In this document: in pieces, positions 52,269 to 61,564 of the stretch
How positions within the stretch are numbered: the stretch's first letter is position 1
Layout: the number at the start of each line of letters is the position of its first letter
Assembly: GCF_029439455.1 (NCBI RefSeq)
Contig: NZ_JAQFVG010000154.1
Location: 63,394 to 127,393 of the forward strand
DNA length: 64,000 bases
Source: Caballeronia sp. BR00000012568055
GTDB taxonomy: Bacteria; Pseudomonadota; Gammaproteobacteria; Burkholderiales; Burkholderiaceae
Reading direction: 5' to 3'
Made by a program: the position numbers and the translations under genes
The notes under the pieces: generated by a model
What the model saw: the letters and a program-made list of their open reading frames with translations, nothing else
Databases searched by the model: none
What the model was told of the DNA's origin: nothing

Positions 52269-53162
52269 ATGAATTTCGCATTGATACTCCTGATCCTCGT
52301 CGTCGTGACGGGTATCGCATGGGTGCTGGACAAGCTGGTATCCGCGCCACAACGCCGCCGCGCGGCCGACGAAGCAGTCGCCGAATTCGACCGTCAGCAG
52401 CAACGCGTAGACGAGCGCTTCGCCGATGAAAACGCCGATCAGACGCGCGCCCGTCTGCATGACGACAAGCTGCGTCAGCCGTGGTGGCTCGAATACACGG
52501 CGAGCTTTTTCCCGGTGATTCTCGCGGTGTTCGTGGTGCGTTCGTTCGTGGTCGAGCCGTTCAAGATTCCGTCCGGATCGATGGTGCCGACGCTCCTGGT
52601 TGGCGACTTCATCCTCGTGAACAAATACGACTATGGTCTGCGCCTGCCGATCATCAATAACAAGATCACGCAGGGCCGTCCGCTGCAACGGGGTGACGTG
52701 GTGGTGTTCCGTTATCCGAAAGACGAGTCGGTGGATTACATCAAGCGCGTGATCGGCCTGCCGGGCGATACCGTCGCTTATGAAGACAAGAAGCTCACCA
52801 TCAACGGCAAGCCGGTACCCGAAGTCGCGCAACCGGACTTCTTCGATGAAGAGCGCGTGGGTTACGCCAAGCAGTTCACCGAAGACCTCGACGGCCGCAA
52901 GAACAACATCCTGAACAACCCGCAAGTGCCGCCGTTCGTGATCGGCGCGGACGATTTCCCATTCCGCGACAACTGCAACTACAACGCACAAGGCGTGGTC
53001 TGCAAGGTGCCGCCCGGCAACTATTTCATGATGGGCGACAACCGCGACAACAGCGCCGACAGCCGCTATTGGGGCTTCGTGCCGGACAAGAATATCGTTG
53101 GACGTGCGTTCTTTATCTGGATGAACTTCAGCAATCTGAAGCGCATCGGCTCGTTCGAATAA
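52269..53162 (+). CDS. lepB: Signal peptidase I
   Basis: A 297-residue membrane protease with two N-terminal helices (residues about 4-20 and 79-95). Catalytic Ser104 lies in IPSGSMVPTLLVGDF and Lys159 in DYIKRVIGLPGD; box E is MGDNRDNSADSRYWG. It removes signal peptides from exported proteins on the periplasmic side. ATG at 52269 is preferred with GGAAGCG upstream; the frame allows a TTG one codon earlier. Confidence 0.96.
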   Translation: MNFALILLILVVVTGIAWVLDKLVSAPQRRRAADEAVAEFDRQQQRVDERFADENADQTRARLHDDKLRQPWWLEYTASFFPVILAVFVVRSFVVEPFKIPSGSMVPTLLVGDFILVNKYDYGLRLPIINNKITQGRPLQRGDVVVFRYPKDESVDYIKRVIGLPGDTVAYEDKKLTINGKPVPEVAQPDFFDEERVGYAKQFTEDLDGRKNNILNNPQVPPFVIGADDFPFRDNCNYNAQGVVCKVPPGNYFMMGDNRDNSADSRYWGFVPDKNIVGRAFFIWMNFSNLKRIGSFE

Positions 53163-53170
53163 ATACGGCG

Positions 53171-53200
53171 CGCGTCTGCATGAAAGCAGGCGCGTGTTGT
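53171..53200 (+). terminator. Possible terminator after lepB
   Basis: CGCGTCTGC (53171-53179) and GCAGGCGCG (53186-53194) form a 9-bp stem with one G-U pair and a 6-nt loop, followed by a weak T-rich tail (TGTTGTTT). It may be only partly effective, since rnc lies 110 bp further. Confidence 0.45.
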
Positions 53201-53303
53201 TTCGAAACGGCGTGAAGAAGCGCGGCTAACACCATCTCGCCACGCGTTTTCCGGTCCCGGCCGGCGGAATCGTCCGCCTGTCTGCCCGCGTTATACTCTC
53301 GAA

Positions 53304-54383
53304 ATGCCATCTTCTCCGTTGGAAAGCCGGCTGCGGTACGAATTTCGCAATGCGGAATTGCTGCGCCAGGCGATGACCCACCGCAGTCACAGCGCCACGC
53401 ACAATGAACGGCTCGAATTTCTCGGCGATTCCGTTCTAAATTGCGTGGTGGCTGCGCTTTTGTTCCAACGATTCGGCAAACTCGACGAAGGCGATCTTTC
53501 TCGCGTCCGCGCGAATCTGGTCAAACAGCAGTCGCTTTACGAAATTGCGCAGGCGCTGAACGTGTCCGAAGGGCTGCGTCTGGGCGAAGGCGAGTTGCGC
53601 AGCGGCGGTTTCCGCCGTCCGTCGATCCTCGCGGATACGCTCGAAGCCATTTTCGGCGCGATCTTTCTCGACGGCGGTTTCGACGCCGCGCATACCGTCA
53701 TCAAGCGGCTCTACACGCCGGTGCTCGATCACATCGATCCGCGCACCATCGGCAAGGACGCCAAGACGCTGCTTCAGGAATATCTGCAAGGGCACAAGAT
53801 TGCGCTGCCGACTTATACGGTCGTGGCCACGCACGGCGCTGCGCACAATCAGCAATTCGAAGTCGAATGCACCGTGCCCAAGCTCGACGTGAAGGTGTCC
53901 GGTTCGGGCGCGAGCCGTCGCGCAGCGGAACAGGCTGCGGCGAAGAAAGCGCTCGATGAAGTCGTAGCCGCAGCGCCGACGCTCGGCGTCAAGCCGAAGC
54001 GCAAGAGTTCGCGCGCGGCCAAGCAGAACGAACTCGAAACCGTGCCGGGCGTGATGGGCGTTCAGGCTGCGCTCGATCTGCGTTCGCCGGATCGGCGGGA
54101 GCGTGAACGGGAGCGCGAGCGTCAGCATGCGGACGAGCAGCGCCCGACCACCGCGCCGCTGGCCGTGATTCGCGCGACGCACGTGGAGCCATCGGCGGGA
54201 TCGTATGCTTCGGCGGATAAGCCGGAGCGTCAGGTGATCCATCGCCCGGAAAAGGCCGCGAAGACCGACGTCGCAGAAAAGCCGTCCGAAGACGCATCGA
54301 CACAGAATACCGAAAGCCGCACCAGCGCGAGCGCGGATGTGCCCGCGAACCGTGTCGTCCGCGCGGCCGATGCCGGTCACTGA
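53304..54383 (+). CDS. rnc: Ribonuclease III with long C-terminal extension
   Basis: A 359-residue dsRNA endonuclease. The nuclease signature [20 protein letters not shown] and downstream [15 protein letters not shown] carry the metal-binding acidic residues. The dsRNA-binding domain runs from [20 protein letters not shown] to [13 protein letters not shown] (about 150-222). A 135-residue low-complexity tail rich in Arg, Glu, Lys and Ala follows; E. coli RNase III (226 residues) has none, but long tails are seen in Burkholderiaceae. It processes rRNA precursors and is followed by era. Confidence 0.96.
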   Translation: MPSSPLESRLRYEFRNAELLRQAMTHRSHSATHNERLEFLGDSVLNCVVAALLFQRFGKLDEGDLSRVRANLVKQQSLYEIAQALNVSEGLRLGEGELRSGGFRRPSILADTLEAIFGAIFLDGGFDAAHTVIKRLYTPVLDHIDPRTIGKDAKTLLQEYLQGHKIALPTYTVVATHGAAHNQQFEVECTVPKLDVKVSGSGASRRAAEQAAAKKALDEVVAAAPTLGVKPKRKSSRAAKQNELETVPGVMGVQAALDLRSPDRRERERERERQHADEQRPTTAPLAVIRATHVEPSAGSYASADKPERQVIHRPEKAAKTDVAEKPSEDASTQNTESRTSASADVPANRVVRAADAGH

Positions 54384-54459
54384 CGTCGCGCACTGAAAGC
54401 CCATCACCGAAGCCGCGCCCGGCGCTCGCGCGCCCCACGAATTTCCGCAGTACACGAAC

Positions 54460-55362
54460 ATGACAAACGCTCCTGCTTCCTCCGATTTCCGCTGCGGCAT
54501 GGTCGCCATCGTCGGCCGCCCCAACGTCGGTAAATCGACGCTGATGAACGCGCTCGTCGGCCAGAAGGTGAGCATCACCTCGCGCAAGGCGCAGACTACG
54601 CGCCATCGCATCACCGGTATCAATACGGTCGATAACGCCCAGTACATCTTCGTCGATACACCCGGCTTCCAGACCAAGCACAGTACCGCGCTGAACCGCT
54701 CGCTGAATCGCGCGGTGACGTCCACGCTCACGTCCGTCGATGCGATCCTGTTCGTGATCGAAGCTGGCCGCTTCGGTCCGGACGATCAGAAAGTGCTCGA
54801 CCTGATTCCGACCGGCACGCCGACGCTGCTGATCGCCAACAAGCTCGACCGCGTGGGCGATAAAGCCACGCTGTTCCCGTTCATGCAGCAGATGGCCGCG
54901 CTGCGCGACTTTCGCGAAATCGTGCCGCTGTCGGCGCAGAACGCGGACGACATCAAGCGCTTGATGGCGATCGTCAAACCGTATCTGCCGGAAGGCGAAC
55001 CGATCTACGGCGAGGACGATCTGACCGACCGCAGCGAGCGTTTCCTCGCCGCCGAAATCCTGCGCGAAAAAGTGTTCCGCTGGACCGGCGATGAGTTGCC
55101 GTACACGAGCACGGTGCTGATCGACAAGTTCGAGACCGAAGGGCGCCTGCGCCGCGTGTTCGCGACCATTCTCGTCGATCGCGATATGCACAAGGCCATG
55201 ATCATCGGCCAGAAGGGCGCGAAGCTGAAACAGATCAGCACCGAAGCGCGGCTCGACATGGAGAAGCTGTTCGACGGTCCGGTGTATCTGGAGACTTTCG
55301 TCAAAGTGAAGAGCGGCTGGGCCGATAACGAAGCGGGCCTGCGCGCTTACGGCTACGAGTAA
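54460..55362 (+). CDS. era: GTPase Era
   Basis: A 300-residue GTPase for 30S assembly. G1 is [16 protein letters not shown]3 [11 protein letters not shown]4 NKLDRVGDK and G5 SAQNADDIK. The C-terminal KH domain includes [20 protein letters not shown], which binds the 3' end of 16S rRNA. The rnc-era-recO order is conserved in proteobacteria. Confidence 0.97.
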   Translation: MTNAPASSDFRCGMVAIVGRPNVGKSTLMNALVGQKVSITSRKAQTTRHRITGINTVDNAQYIFVDTPGFQTKHSTALNRSLNRAVTSTLTSVDAILFVIEAGRFGPDDQKVLDLIPTGTPTLLIANKLDRVGDKATLFPFMQQMAALRDFREIVPLSAQNADDIKRLMAIVKPYLPEGEPIYGEDDLTDRSERFLAAEILREKVFRWTGDELPYTSTVLIDKFETEGRLRRVFATILVDRDMHKAMIIGQKGAKLKQISTEARLDMEKLFDGPVYLETFVKVKSGWADNEAGLRAYGYE

Positions 55363-55389
55363 TCACGCATCGAGCGGCTGAAAGCGACC

Positions 55390-56247
55390 ATGAGCGACGG
55401 CGCTGACGAAGCGAGAACCCTCTCGCCCGACGACGACGATTTCGAAGCTCCGGCGCGGCCCGCGCCGAAGCGTCGGCGTGCCGCGTCTCCAACATCAAGC
55501 AGCGCCGACAGTCCGCCCAAAAAACCGCGCTCCGATTTCCGCATCAGCGAGCAGCCGGGCTTCGTGCTGCACAGTTATCCGTATCGCGAGACGAGTCTGA
55601 TCATCGATGTGTTCTCGCGCGATCACGGGCGTATCGCGCTGGTGGCGAAGGGCGCGAAGCGGCCGCATTCCGCGTTGCGCGGCGTGTTGCAGACGTTTCA
55701 GCCGCTCGGCCTCTCTTGGTCGGGCAAAGGCGAAGTCCGCACGCTGACCAACGCCGAGTGGGTCGGCGGTATGTTGCCCCTGGCCGGCGATGCGCTCCTC
55801 AGCGGCTTCTACGTCAACGAACTGCTGGTCAAATTCTGCGCGCGTGAAGACGCGCATCCGGTTCTCTTCAATCATTACGTGCTGACGCTCTCGCGTCTCG
55901 CGCACGACGAACCCGCCGTGCAAGTGTTGCGCTCGTTCGAAACTGTGCTGCTGCGCGAAACCGGTTACGCGATGAACTTCACGCGCACCGTCACGCGTCA
56001 ACCCGTCGTGCCGGAAAGCCGCTATGTGTTCGATCCGGACCGTGGCGTGCGTGAAGCATCGGACGACTTTCCTGCACAATGGCCTGTGATCGCCGGGCAG
56101 ACGCTTATCGATATGGAACGCGACGATTACACGTCGCCGCAAACCTCGGTGCAAAGCAGAACGCTGATGCGCTTCCTGTTGAATTACCACCTGGGCGGCA
56201 CGCCGCTCGCCACTCGTCAGATACTGATCGACCTGCAAAACCTATGA
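55390..56247 (+). CDS. recO: DNA repair protein RecO
   Basis: A 285-residue RecO. The OB-fold begins near residue 55 ([20 protein letters not shown], then [19 protein letters not shown]), followed by the helical domain. RecO loads RecA with RecR onto SSB-coated DNA. The first 50 residues are an acidic-then-basic disordered extension ([20 protein letters not shown]) not seen in E. coli but common in Burkholderia. The stop overlaps pdxJ by four bases. Confidence 0.95.
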   Translation: MSDGADEARTLSPDDDDFEAPARPAPKRRRAASPTSSSADSPPKKPRSDFRISEQPGFVLHSYPYRETSLIIDVFSRDHGRIALVAKGAKRPHSALRGVLQTFQPLGLSWSGKGEVRTLTNAEWVGGMLPLAGDALLSGFYVNELLVKFCAREDAHPVLFNHYVLTLSRLAHDEPAVQVLRSFETVLLRETGYAMNFTRTVTRQPVVPESRYVFDPDRGVREASDDFPAQWPVIAGQTLIDMERDDYTSPQTSVQSRTLMRFLLNYHLGGTPLATRQILIDLQNL

Positions 56248-57014
56248 GCTTCTTTCTCACTTCGGCCGCGAGCGTGATCGATCTCGGCGTGAACATCGAC
56301 CATGTGGCCACGCTGCGTAATGCGCGCGGCACGACTTATCCCGACCCGATCCGCGCGGCGCTCGCCGCCGAAGAAGCCGGCGCGGACGCGATCACGCTGC
56401 ATCTGCGCGAAGATCGCCGCCATATCGTCGATGCCGACGTGCGCACGCTGCGGCCGCTGCTGAAAACGCGCATGAATCTGGAGTGCGCGGTGACGAAGGA
56501 AATGCTCGATATCGCGTGTGAAGTGCAGCCGCACGACGTTTGCCTCGTGCCGGAGAAGCGCTCGGAGTTGACGACGGAAGGCGGTCTCGATGTCGCCGGC
56601 CAGTTCGAAGCGGTCAAAGCCGCCTGCAAGCAATTAGCCGATGCAGGCGCGCGCGTATCGCTTTTCATCGATCCGGACGAAACGCAGATTCGCGCTGCGA
56701 AGGAAGCGGGCGCACCGGTGATCGAACTGCACACAGGCAGCTACGCCGAAGCGCACGACGAAGCCAGCCAGCAGCGCGAATTCGAACGCGTCGCGCGCAG
56801 CGTGGACTTCGGCAATTCGCTCGGGCTGAAGGTCAATGCGGGCCACGGTCTGCACTACACCAACGTGCAGCCGATCGCCGCGTTGCCGGGCATCGTCGAA
56901 TTGAACATTGGGCACGCGATCGTCGCGCACGCGATTTTCGCGGGCTGGGACAACGCCGTGCGCGAGATGAAGGCGATCATGATCGCGTCGCGTCTCGCTG
57001 CGCGCAACGCATAA
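56244..57014 (+). CDS. pdxJ: Pyridoxine 5'-phosphate synthase
   Basis: A 256-residue TIM-barrel enzyme that condenses 1-deoxyxylulose 5-phosphate with 3-amino-2-oxopropyl phosphate. Conserved parts include [53 protein letters not shown] and [19 protein letters not shown]. The ATG at 56244 overlaps the recO stop, replacing a longer frame that reads through recO. acpS follows 6 bp after its stop. Confidence 0.96.
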   Translation: MSFFLTSAASVIDLGVNIDHVATLRNARGTTYPDPIRAALAAEEAGADAITLHLREDRRHIVDADVRTLRPLLKTRMNLECAVTKEMLDIACEVQPHDVCLVPEKRSELTTEGGLDVAGQFEAVKAACKQLADAGARVSLFIDPDETQIRAAKEAGAPVIELHTGSYAEAHDEASQQREFERVARSVDFGNSLGLKVNAGHGLHYTNVQPIAALPGIVELNIGHAIVAHAIFAGWDNAVREMKAIMIASRLAARNA

Positions 57015-57020
57015 ACGATC

Positions 57021-57434
57021 ATGGCGATCTACGGAATCGGCACGGATCTCGTGCAGGTAAGCCGCGTCGCGGGCGTCATGGAGCGCACCAAAGGGCGCTT
57101 CGCGGAGAAAGTGCTCGGGCCGGACGAACTGCGCATCTATCACGCAAGGAAGGCGCGGTCTGAAGTGCGCGGCCTTGCGTTTCTCGCCACGCGATTTTCC
57201 GCGAAGGAAGCGTTCTCGAAAGCGATCGGCCTGGGCATGCGCTGGCCGATGACCTGGCGCGCCGTGCAGACACTCAACGAGCCGAGCGGCAAGCCAATCT
57301 GCGTGGCATCGGGCGAACTGAAGGAATGGCTCGATGCGCGGAACATCACCGCCAAGGTGACGGTCACAGACGAACGCGATTACGCGGTGTCCTTCGTGAT
57401 CGCCGAAACGCCCGATTCCATCTCATCCACATAA
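57021..57434 (+). CDS. acpS: Holo-ACP synthase
   Basis: A 137-residue 4'-phosphopantetheinyl transferase that modifies Ser37 of AcpP, encoded in the same window. [16 protein letters not shown] carries the first metal-binding Asp, and [19 protein letters not shown] the Glu/Lys motif. Length is typical. It is linked to pdxJ upstream, as in E. coli. Confidence 0.96.
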   Translation: MAIYGIGTDLVQVSRVAGVMERTKGRFAEKVLGPDELRIYHARKARSEVRGLAFLATRFSAKEAFSKAIGLGMRWPMTWRAVQTLNEPSGKPICVASGELKEWLDARNITAKVTVTDERDYAVSFVIAETPDSISST

Positions 57435-57445
57435 CGAAAACTGAA

Positions 57446-58483
57446 TTGAATTCGCTCAAACGCACTCCCGGCCCCGTGATGTTCGATGTGGCCGGCACGA
57501 CGCTCTCCGACGCGGATATCGACCGCCTGACGCATCCGATGGCCGGCGGCATCATCCTGTTCGCGAGGCATTTTCAGGACCGCGCGCAACTCGTCGCGCT
57601 GACCGATGCGATCCGCGCCGTGCGCGAAGATATTCTGATCGCGGTCGATCACGAAGGCGGGCGCGTGCAGCGTTTCCGCACCGATGGTTTCACCGTGCTG
57701 CCTGCGCCCGGCAAGCTCGGCGCGCTGTGGGACAAGGACGTGTTGCTGGCGACGAAGGTCGCGACCGCGTTCGGTTATGTGCTGGCGGCGGAACTGCGCG
57801 CGTGTGGTATCGACATGAGTTTTACGCCGGTGCTCGATCTGAACTACGGCCAGTCGCAGGTGATCGGCGATCGCGCCTTGCACAGCGATCCGCGCGTCGT
57901 GACGATGCTCGCCAAGAGCCTGAATCACGGTCTCGCGCTCGCGGGCATGATGAATTGTGGCAAGCACTTTCCGGGGCACGGTTTCGCATCGGCAGATTCG
58001 CACGTGGCGCTGCCGACCGACGATCGCACGCTCGACGAGATTCTCGACAACGATGTGCGTCCGTATGACTGGCTCGGCATGTCGCTGACATCGGTGATTC
58101 CGGCGCATGTGATCTACACACAAGTCGATGCCAAACCCGCGGGCTTTTCGCGCGTCTGGTTGCAGGACATTTTGCGCGGCAAGCTCGGTTTCAACGGCGC
58201 GATCTTCAGCGACGATCTGTCGATGGAAGCCGCGCGCGCAGGCGGCACGCTCACCGAAGCCGCGACCGCCGCGCTGACGGCCGGCTGCGATATGGTGCTG
58301 GTCTGCAATCAGCCGGAAGAGGCGGGCCGCGTGCTCGAGCAACTGCGCTATACGCCGACGAAGGAATCGGAACATCGTCTGAAACAGATGCGTCCGCGCG
58401 GCAAGGCGCTGCGATGGAGCAAGCTGCAAGCGCAGCCGGAGTATCTGGCGGCACGGGCGTTGATCAAAGAAACGCTGAGCTAA
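57446..58483 (+). CDS. nagZ: Beta-N-acetylhexosaminidase (peptidoglycan recycling)
   Basis: A 345-residue glycoside hydrolase family 3 enzyme. It cleaves GlcNAc from anhydro-muropeptides in the cytoplasm. DHEGGRVQRFRTDGFTVLPA and GKHFPGHGFASADSHVALPT, with the catalytic-loop His, and IFSDDLSMEAARAGG, with the nucleophile Asp, are diagnostic. No ATG precedes the conserved RTPGPVMFDVAGT start, so I take TTG at 57446 (L-N-S-L-K-R-T-P); the ATG at 57479 (MFDVAG) is the alternative. The stop is followed by a strong terminator. Confidence 0.92.
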   Translation: MNSLKRTPGPVMFDVAGTTLSDADIDRLTHPMAGGIILFARHFQDRAQLVALTDAIRAVREDILIAVDHEGGRVQRFRTDGFTVLPAPGKLGALWDKDVLLATKVATAFGYVLAAELRACGIDMSFTPVLDLNYGQSQVIGDRALHSDPRVVTMLAKSLNHGLALAGMMNCGKHFPGHGFASADSHVALPTDDRTLDEILDNDVRPYDWLGMSLTSVIPAHVIYTQVDAKPAGFSRVWLQDILRGKLGFNGAIFSDDLSMEAARAGGTLTEAATAALTAGCDMVLVCNQPEEAGRVLEQLRYTPTKESEHRLKQMRPRGKALRWSKLQAQPEYLAARALIKETLS

Positions 58484-58485
58484 AG

Positions 58486-58522
58486 AAAAAAACGCCACGA
58501 TATTTAATCGTGGCGTTTTTTT
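58486..58522. terminator. Bidirectional terminator between nagZ and the NtrC-type gene
   Basis: AACGCCACGAT (58491-58501) and ATCGTGGCGTT (58507-58517) pair around a 5-nt loop, flanked by an A-run on the left and a T-run on the right. Confidence 0.9.
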
Positions 58523-58538
58523 AGTGCATCCAAAAAAA

Positions 58539-59948
58539 TCAGGACGATTCCAGCTTCATCCGCTGCAGCTTGTTATACAGCGTCTTCGGGCTGATGCCGA
58601 GCAGCGTCGCCGCACGATGCCGCGTGCCGCCGACCGCTTCGAGCGTCGCGCGAATCAGCATATCTTCCACATCCGCGAGCGCCGTACCGACCGTCACCTG
58701 GACGCTGCTGCCATTCAGCCCGCGCCCGCCGATGCCGCCTTGCTCATCCACTCGCAACGTTTCGATCGTCTCGCCCGACGCGTGATACGCGCGCCGTACG
58801 CGTTCGCGCAACTCGCGCACATTGCCCGGCCATTCGTTCATGATGCACTCGCGCAGAAACGCCGGACTGATGCGCTTCGGCGATCCGCTCGTAATCCCGG
58901 CGATGTGATTCTCGCGATTGAGTTCATCGACGAAGGTCTCGGCGATCAGCGCGATATCGTCGTCGCGTTCACGCAGCGGCGGCACCATGATCGACGAAGC
59001 CGACAGCCGCTGGAACAAGTCCTCGCGCAACGCGCCGCTCGCCACCGCTTCCCGCACCGGCGTCCGCGATGCCGCGATCAAACGGAAGTCCGTCATGATC
59101 CGGTTGCTACCGCCCACGCGCATAAAGGTTTGCGAATCGAGCGCGCGCAGCAGGGCTTCCTGTTGCGCGGCGGGCAGCGAATCGATCTGATCGAGGAACA
59201 GCGTGCCGCCGCCTGCCTGTTCGAGCAGACCCGGCTCGCGATTCTCCGCGCCCGCGTACGCGTTGCGCTCGTGGCCGAACAGAATGCTTTCCATCGAACG
59301 CTGCTGACCGTTGGCGACGTGATCGCGCGTGGCGGAGCAATCGAAGGTCACGAACGGGCCTTTGCGACGGCGGCTCAACTCGTGGATCGTGCGCGCGGCG
59401 ATCTTCTTGCCCGTGCCCGGCTCGCCGCACAGCATCACGGCGGCTTCGGTCGGCGCGGTGTGCTCGATCAGATCGTAGACATGCTGCATCACCGAACTGC
59501 GGCCGAGCATTTCGCCGAAGTGACCGAGATCGCGCAGCGTGGTGCGCAGCGCCTGCACTTCCTCGGTCAATTCGTACGGGCGCGGAATGCGCGCCAGCAG
59601 GCTGCGCAGACGCGGAATGTTCACCGGCTTGAGCAGGTAATCCCAGATGCCGTGGCGCAAGCCTTCGATCGCGCTCTCGACCGTCGCATTACCGGTCATC
59701 ACGATCACAGGCAGCGCGCCATCGGGCGGTTGCGAGGGAAGGCTGGGCAGCAGATCGAGACCGCTGCCATCGGGCAGGTTCAAATCGATCAGCACGACAT
59801 CGGGAATGAAGCGCGTCAGCGCTGAGCGCGCTTCGGCGAGCGTCGTGGCGGTATCGACGGAAAAGCCATCGGCCGTCAGGATCGCGGAAAGGCCGGAAAG
59901 GCTATTGGGATCGTCTTCGACAATCAGTGCGTGTGGCATGGCAGACAC
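58539..59948 (-). CDS. NtrC-type response regulator with degenerate sigma-54 and Walker B motifs
   Basis: A 469-residue three-domain protein. The receiver domain (1-120) is intact: Asp12/Asp13, phospho-acceptor Asp55, Thr85, Lys107. The AAA+ domain (about 145-380) has Walker A GEPGTGK (175-181), but the GAFTGA loop that contacts sigma-54 reads NAYAGA (229-234), with the key Thr changed to Ala, and Walker B ends in Asp253-Gln254 instead of Asp-Glu. The arginine-finger region LREDLFQRL and NVREL are present. A Fis-type HTH (RHRAATLLGISPKTLYNKLQ) closes the chain. No sensor kinase gene is adjacent. It may act with sigma-70, like HupR or R. capsulatus NtrC. Confidence 0.9.
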   Translation of the reverse strand: MSAMPHALIVEDDPNSLSGLSAILTADGFSVDTATTLAEARSALTRFIPDVVLIDLNLPDGSGLDLLPSLPSQPPDGALPVIVMTGNATVESAIEGLRHGIWDYLLKPVNIPRLRSLLARIPRPYELTEEVQALRTTLRDLGHFGEMLGRSSVMQHVYDLIEHTAPTEAAVMLCGEPGTGKKIAARTIHELSRRRKGPFVTFDCSATRDHVANGQQRSMESILFGHERNAYAGAENREPGLLEQAGGGTLFLDQIDSLPAAQQEALLRALDSQTFMRVGGSNRIMTDFRLIAASRTPVREAVASGALREDLFQRLSASSIMVPPLRERDDDIALIAETFVDELNRENHIAGITSGSPKRISPAFLRECIMNEWPGNVRELRERVRRAYHASGETIETLRVDEQGGIGGRGLNGSSVQVTVGTALADVEDMLIRATLEAVGGTRHRAATLLGISPKTLYNKLQRMKLESS

Positions 59949-60170
59949 AACTTATCAAATGGACTGTAATCCGCCTCCGCTGCACGCGTCGCCATCACGA
60001 TCAGGCGGCGCATGGAACTCGGGCGCTCGTGGGCGGAACGACGACTGCATCGCGCACGGCTCGGCGCGTGAAGTCCCGCTGCGTGTGTTCTTCGTCCTGC
60101 GCTATCCGTTCGTTGTTGGTTGATTTTCGATGAAGCGGCTTGATGACGCGGTGTTGCTTTCGGCAAAACT

Positions 60171-60512
60171 TCAGCGCGGCCTGACGTATAGATCGTTGTT
60201 CACGGATTGCACGCCAGCCACGCTGCGCGCCACCGCAATGGCGCGCTGAATCTGATCGGTTGAATCGACATAGCCCGACAACTGTACGACGCCGCGATAG
60301 GTCGCCACGCTCATCGGCAGCGGCCTGAGCGCCGGATCGGCAGCCAGCGCCGACTTCACGCGTACGGCCAGTGACGCGTCGTCGTTCGCGGGCGCGCTCG
60401 CTGCGGCAGGCGTCTCCGGTGCCGACTTGCAGCCGCTGGTCGCCATGAAAATCGGCGTGGCCAGCACTGCAAGGACCCACAAACGGCTGACGGCCTTAGG
60501 CATGTTTCGCAT
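60171..60512 (-). CDS. BON-domain lipoprotein
   Basis: A 113-residue protein. The signal peptide VSRLWVLAVLATPIFMATSG ends in a lipobox-like ATSGCKS with Cys, and the mature part has an Ala-rich linker followed by a BON domain (LAVRVKSALAADPALRPLPM; VVQLSGYVDSTDQIQRAIAV; GVQSVNNDLYV). BON proteins such as OsmY and DolP bind phospholipid surfaces of the envelope. ATG at 60512 follows AGGGT at good spacing; later ATG at 60503 and an ATG at 60530 are alternatives. Function is inferred only from the domain. Confidence 0.85.
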   Translation of the reverse strand: MRNMPKAVSRLWVLAVLATPIFMATSGCKSAPETPAAASAPANDDASLAVRVKSALAADPALRPLPMSVATYRGVVQLSGYVDSTDQIQRAIAVARSVAGVQSVNNDLYVRPR

Positions 60513-60700
60513 GTCGACCCTGAAATTCACATCTCATAATTCGAGCAGAAATCGTGCCAGAAAGTCTATTTTTCCGATGAATGCCCAATGGATACGGCAG
60601 GATATAGCGGACCTTGCCCGCCGCGCCACTGTTGCATCGCTTTTAAACGGGGCCGTACCGGTAAAGTTTGCCTGAATTTGTCAAAAAATTCACGCAAAAG

Positions 60701-60730
60701 AAAAAGCGCCCGTGGATGGGCGCTTTTTTT
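60701..60730. terminator. Bidirectional terminator downstream of efp
   Basis: AAAAAGCGCCC and GGGCGCTTTTT pair perfectly around a 6-nt loop, with A and T tracts at both ends. It ends efp on the minus strand. Confidence 0.88.
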
Positions 60731-60789
60731 GAATGCCGGGCGAAAGAAGCAGTAGGGCCGTCCTTCGCCGGAAAGACAACGCGTAAGGC

Positions 60790-61347
60790 TTACGCGCGGC
60801 TGCGGTATTCGTTGGTACGGGTATCGATTTCGATCTTGTCGCCGATGTTGCAGAACAGCGGCACTTGCAGTTCATAACCCGTGTTGAGCTTGGCGGTCTT
60901 GAGCACCTTGCCCGACGACGTATCGCCCTTGACAGCCGGTTCCGTGTAGACGATTTCGCGAACCAGCGTGGTCGGCAGTTCGACCGAGATGGCCTTTTCG
61001 TTGTAGAACACGACTTCGCACTGCATGCCGTCTTCGAGGTAGTTGAGCGCGTCGCCCATCATTTCGGCTTCGACTTCGAACTGGTTGTAGTCGGCGCCCA
61101 TGAACACGTACATCGGGTCGGCGAAGTACGAATACGTCACTTCCTTGCGATCCAGAACGACGACGTCGAACTTGTCGTCGGCCTTGTAGACCGTTTCCAT
61201 GCCGGCGTTGGTCAGCAGGTTCTTGAACTTCATCTTCACGACCGCCGCGTTACGGCCGGATTTGTTGTACTCGGCGCGCTGCACGACCATGGCATCGTTG
61301 CCGATCATGACGACGTTACCGACGCGAAGTTCTTGTGCGATCTTCAT
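60790..61347 (-). CDS. efp: Elongation factor P, arginine (EarP) type
   Basis: A 185-residue three-domain protein that relieves ribosome stalling at polyproline. The tip of domain I reads [13 protein letters not shown], placing Arg at position 32, the residue rhamnosylated by EarP, instead of the Lys34 used by EpmA-type bacteria. Domains II and III are typical ([40 protein letters not shown]). earP lies upstream on the same strand, 217 bp away. ATG at 61347 is the only start. Confidence 0.97.
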   Translation of the reverse strand: MKIAQELRVGNVVMIGNDAMVVQRAEYNKSGRNAAVVKMKFKNLLTNAGMETVYKADDKFDVVVLDRKEVTYSYFADPMYVFMGADYNQFEVEAEMMGDALNYLEDGMQCEVVFYNEKAISVELPTTLVREIVYTEPAVKGDTSSGKVLKTAKLNTGYELQVPLFCNIGDKIEIDTRTNEYRSRA

Positions 61348-61564
61348 AAAACTCAGTCCTTACGAATGGATTTGGCTTTTTGGCCTGAAAACGAATCTGG
61401 AATCGGATGGCGGCTGCCTCGTATCTACTTCGTTGCCGCCATGCGAGAGTGCTGTCTTCGAGAGTCCGGATTCGATCGAATCGACGTTTTCCCTCGGATA
61501 ACCGCTTATTTTAACTGAGTTTTTGCTTATTTGGCGAGGGCGCGGAGCTTTGCGCGCGCTCGGC

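Noticed and set aside
50228-52333. A 701-codon minus-strand open frame opposite lepA
   Set aside because: lepA is unmistakable on the plus strand; the antisense frame has no family character.
54100-54380. Possible frameshift or gene fusion at the C terminus of RNase III
   Set aside because: The frame stays open with native composition; long charged tails are known in Burkholderiaceae RNase III, so this is an extension, not an error.
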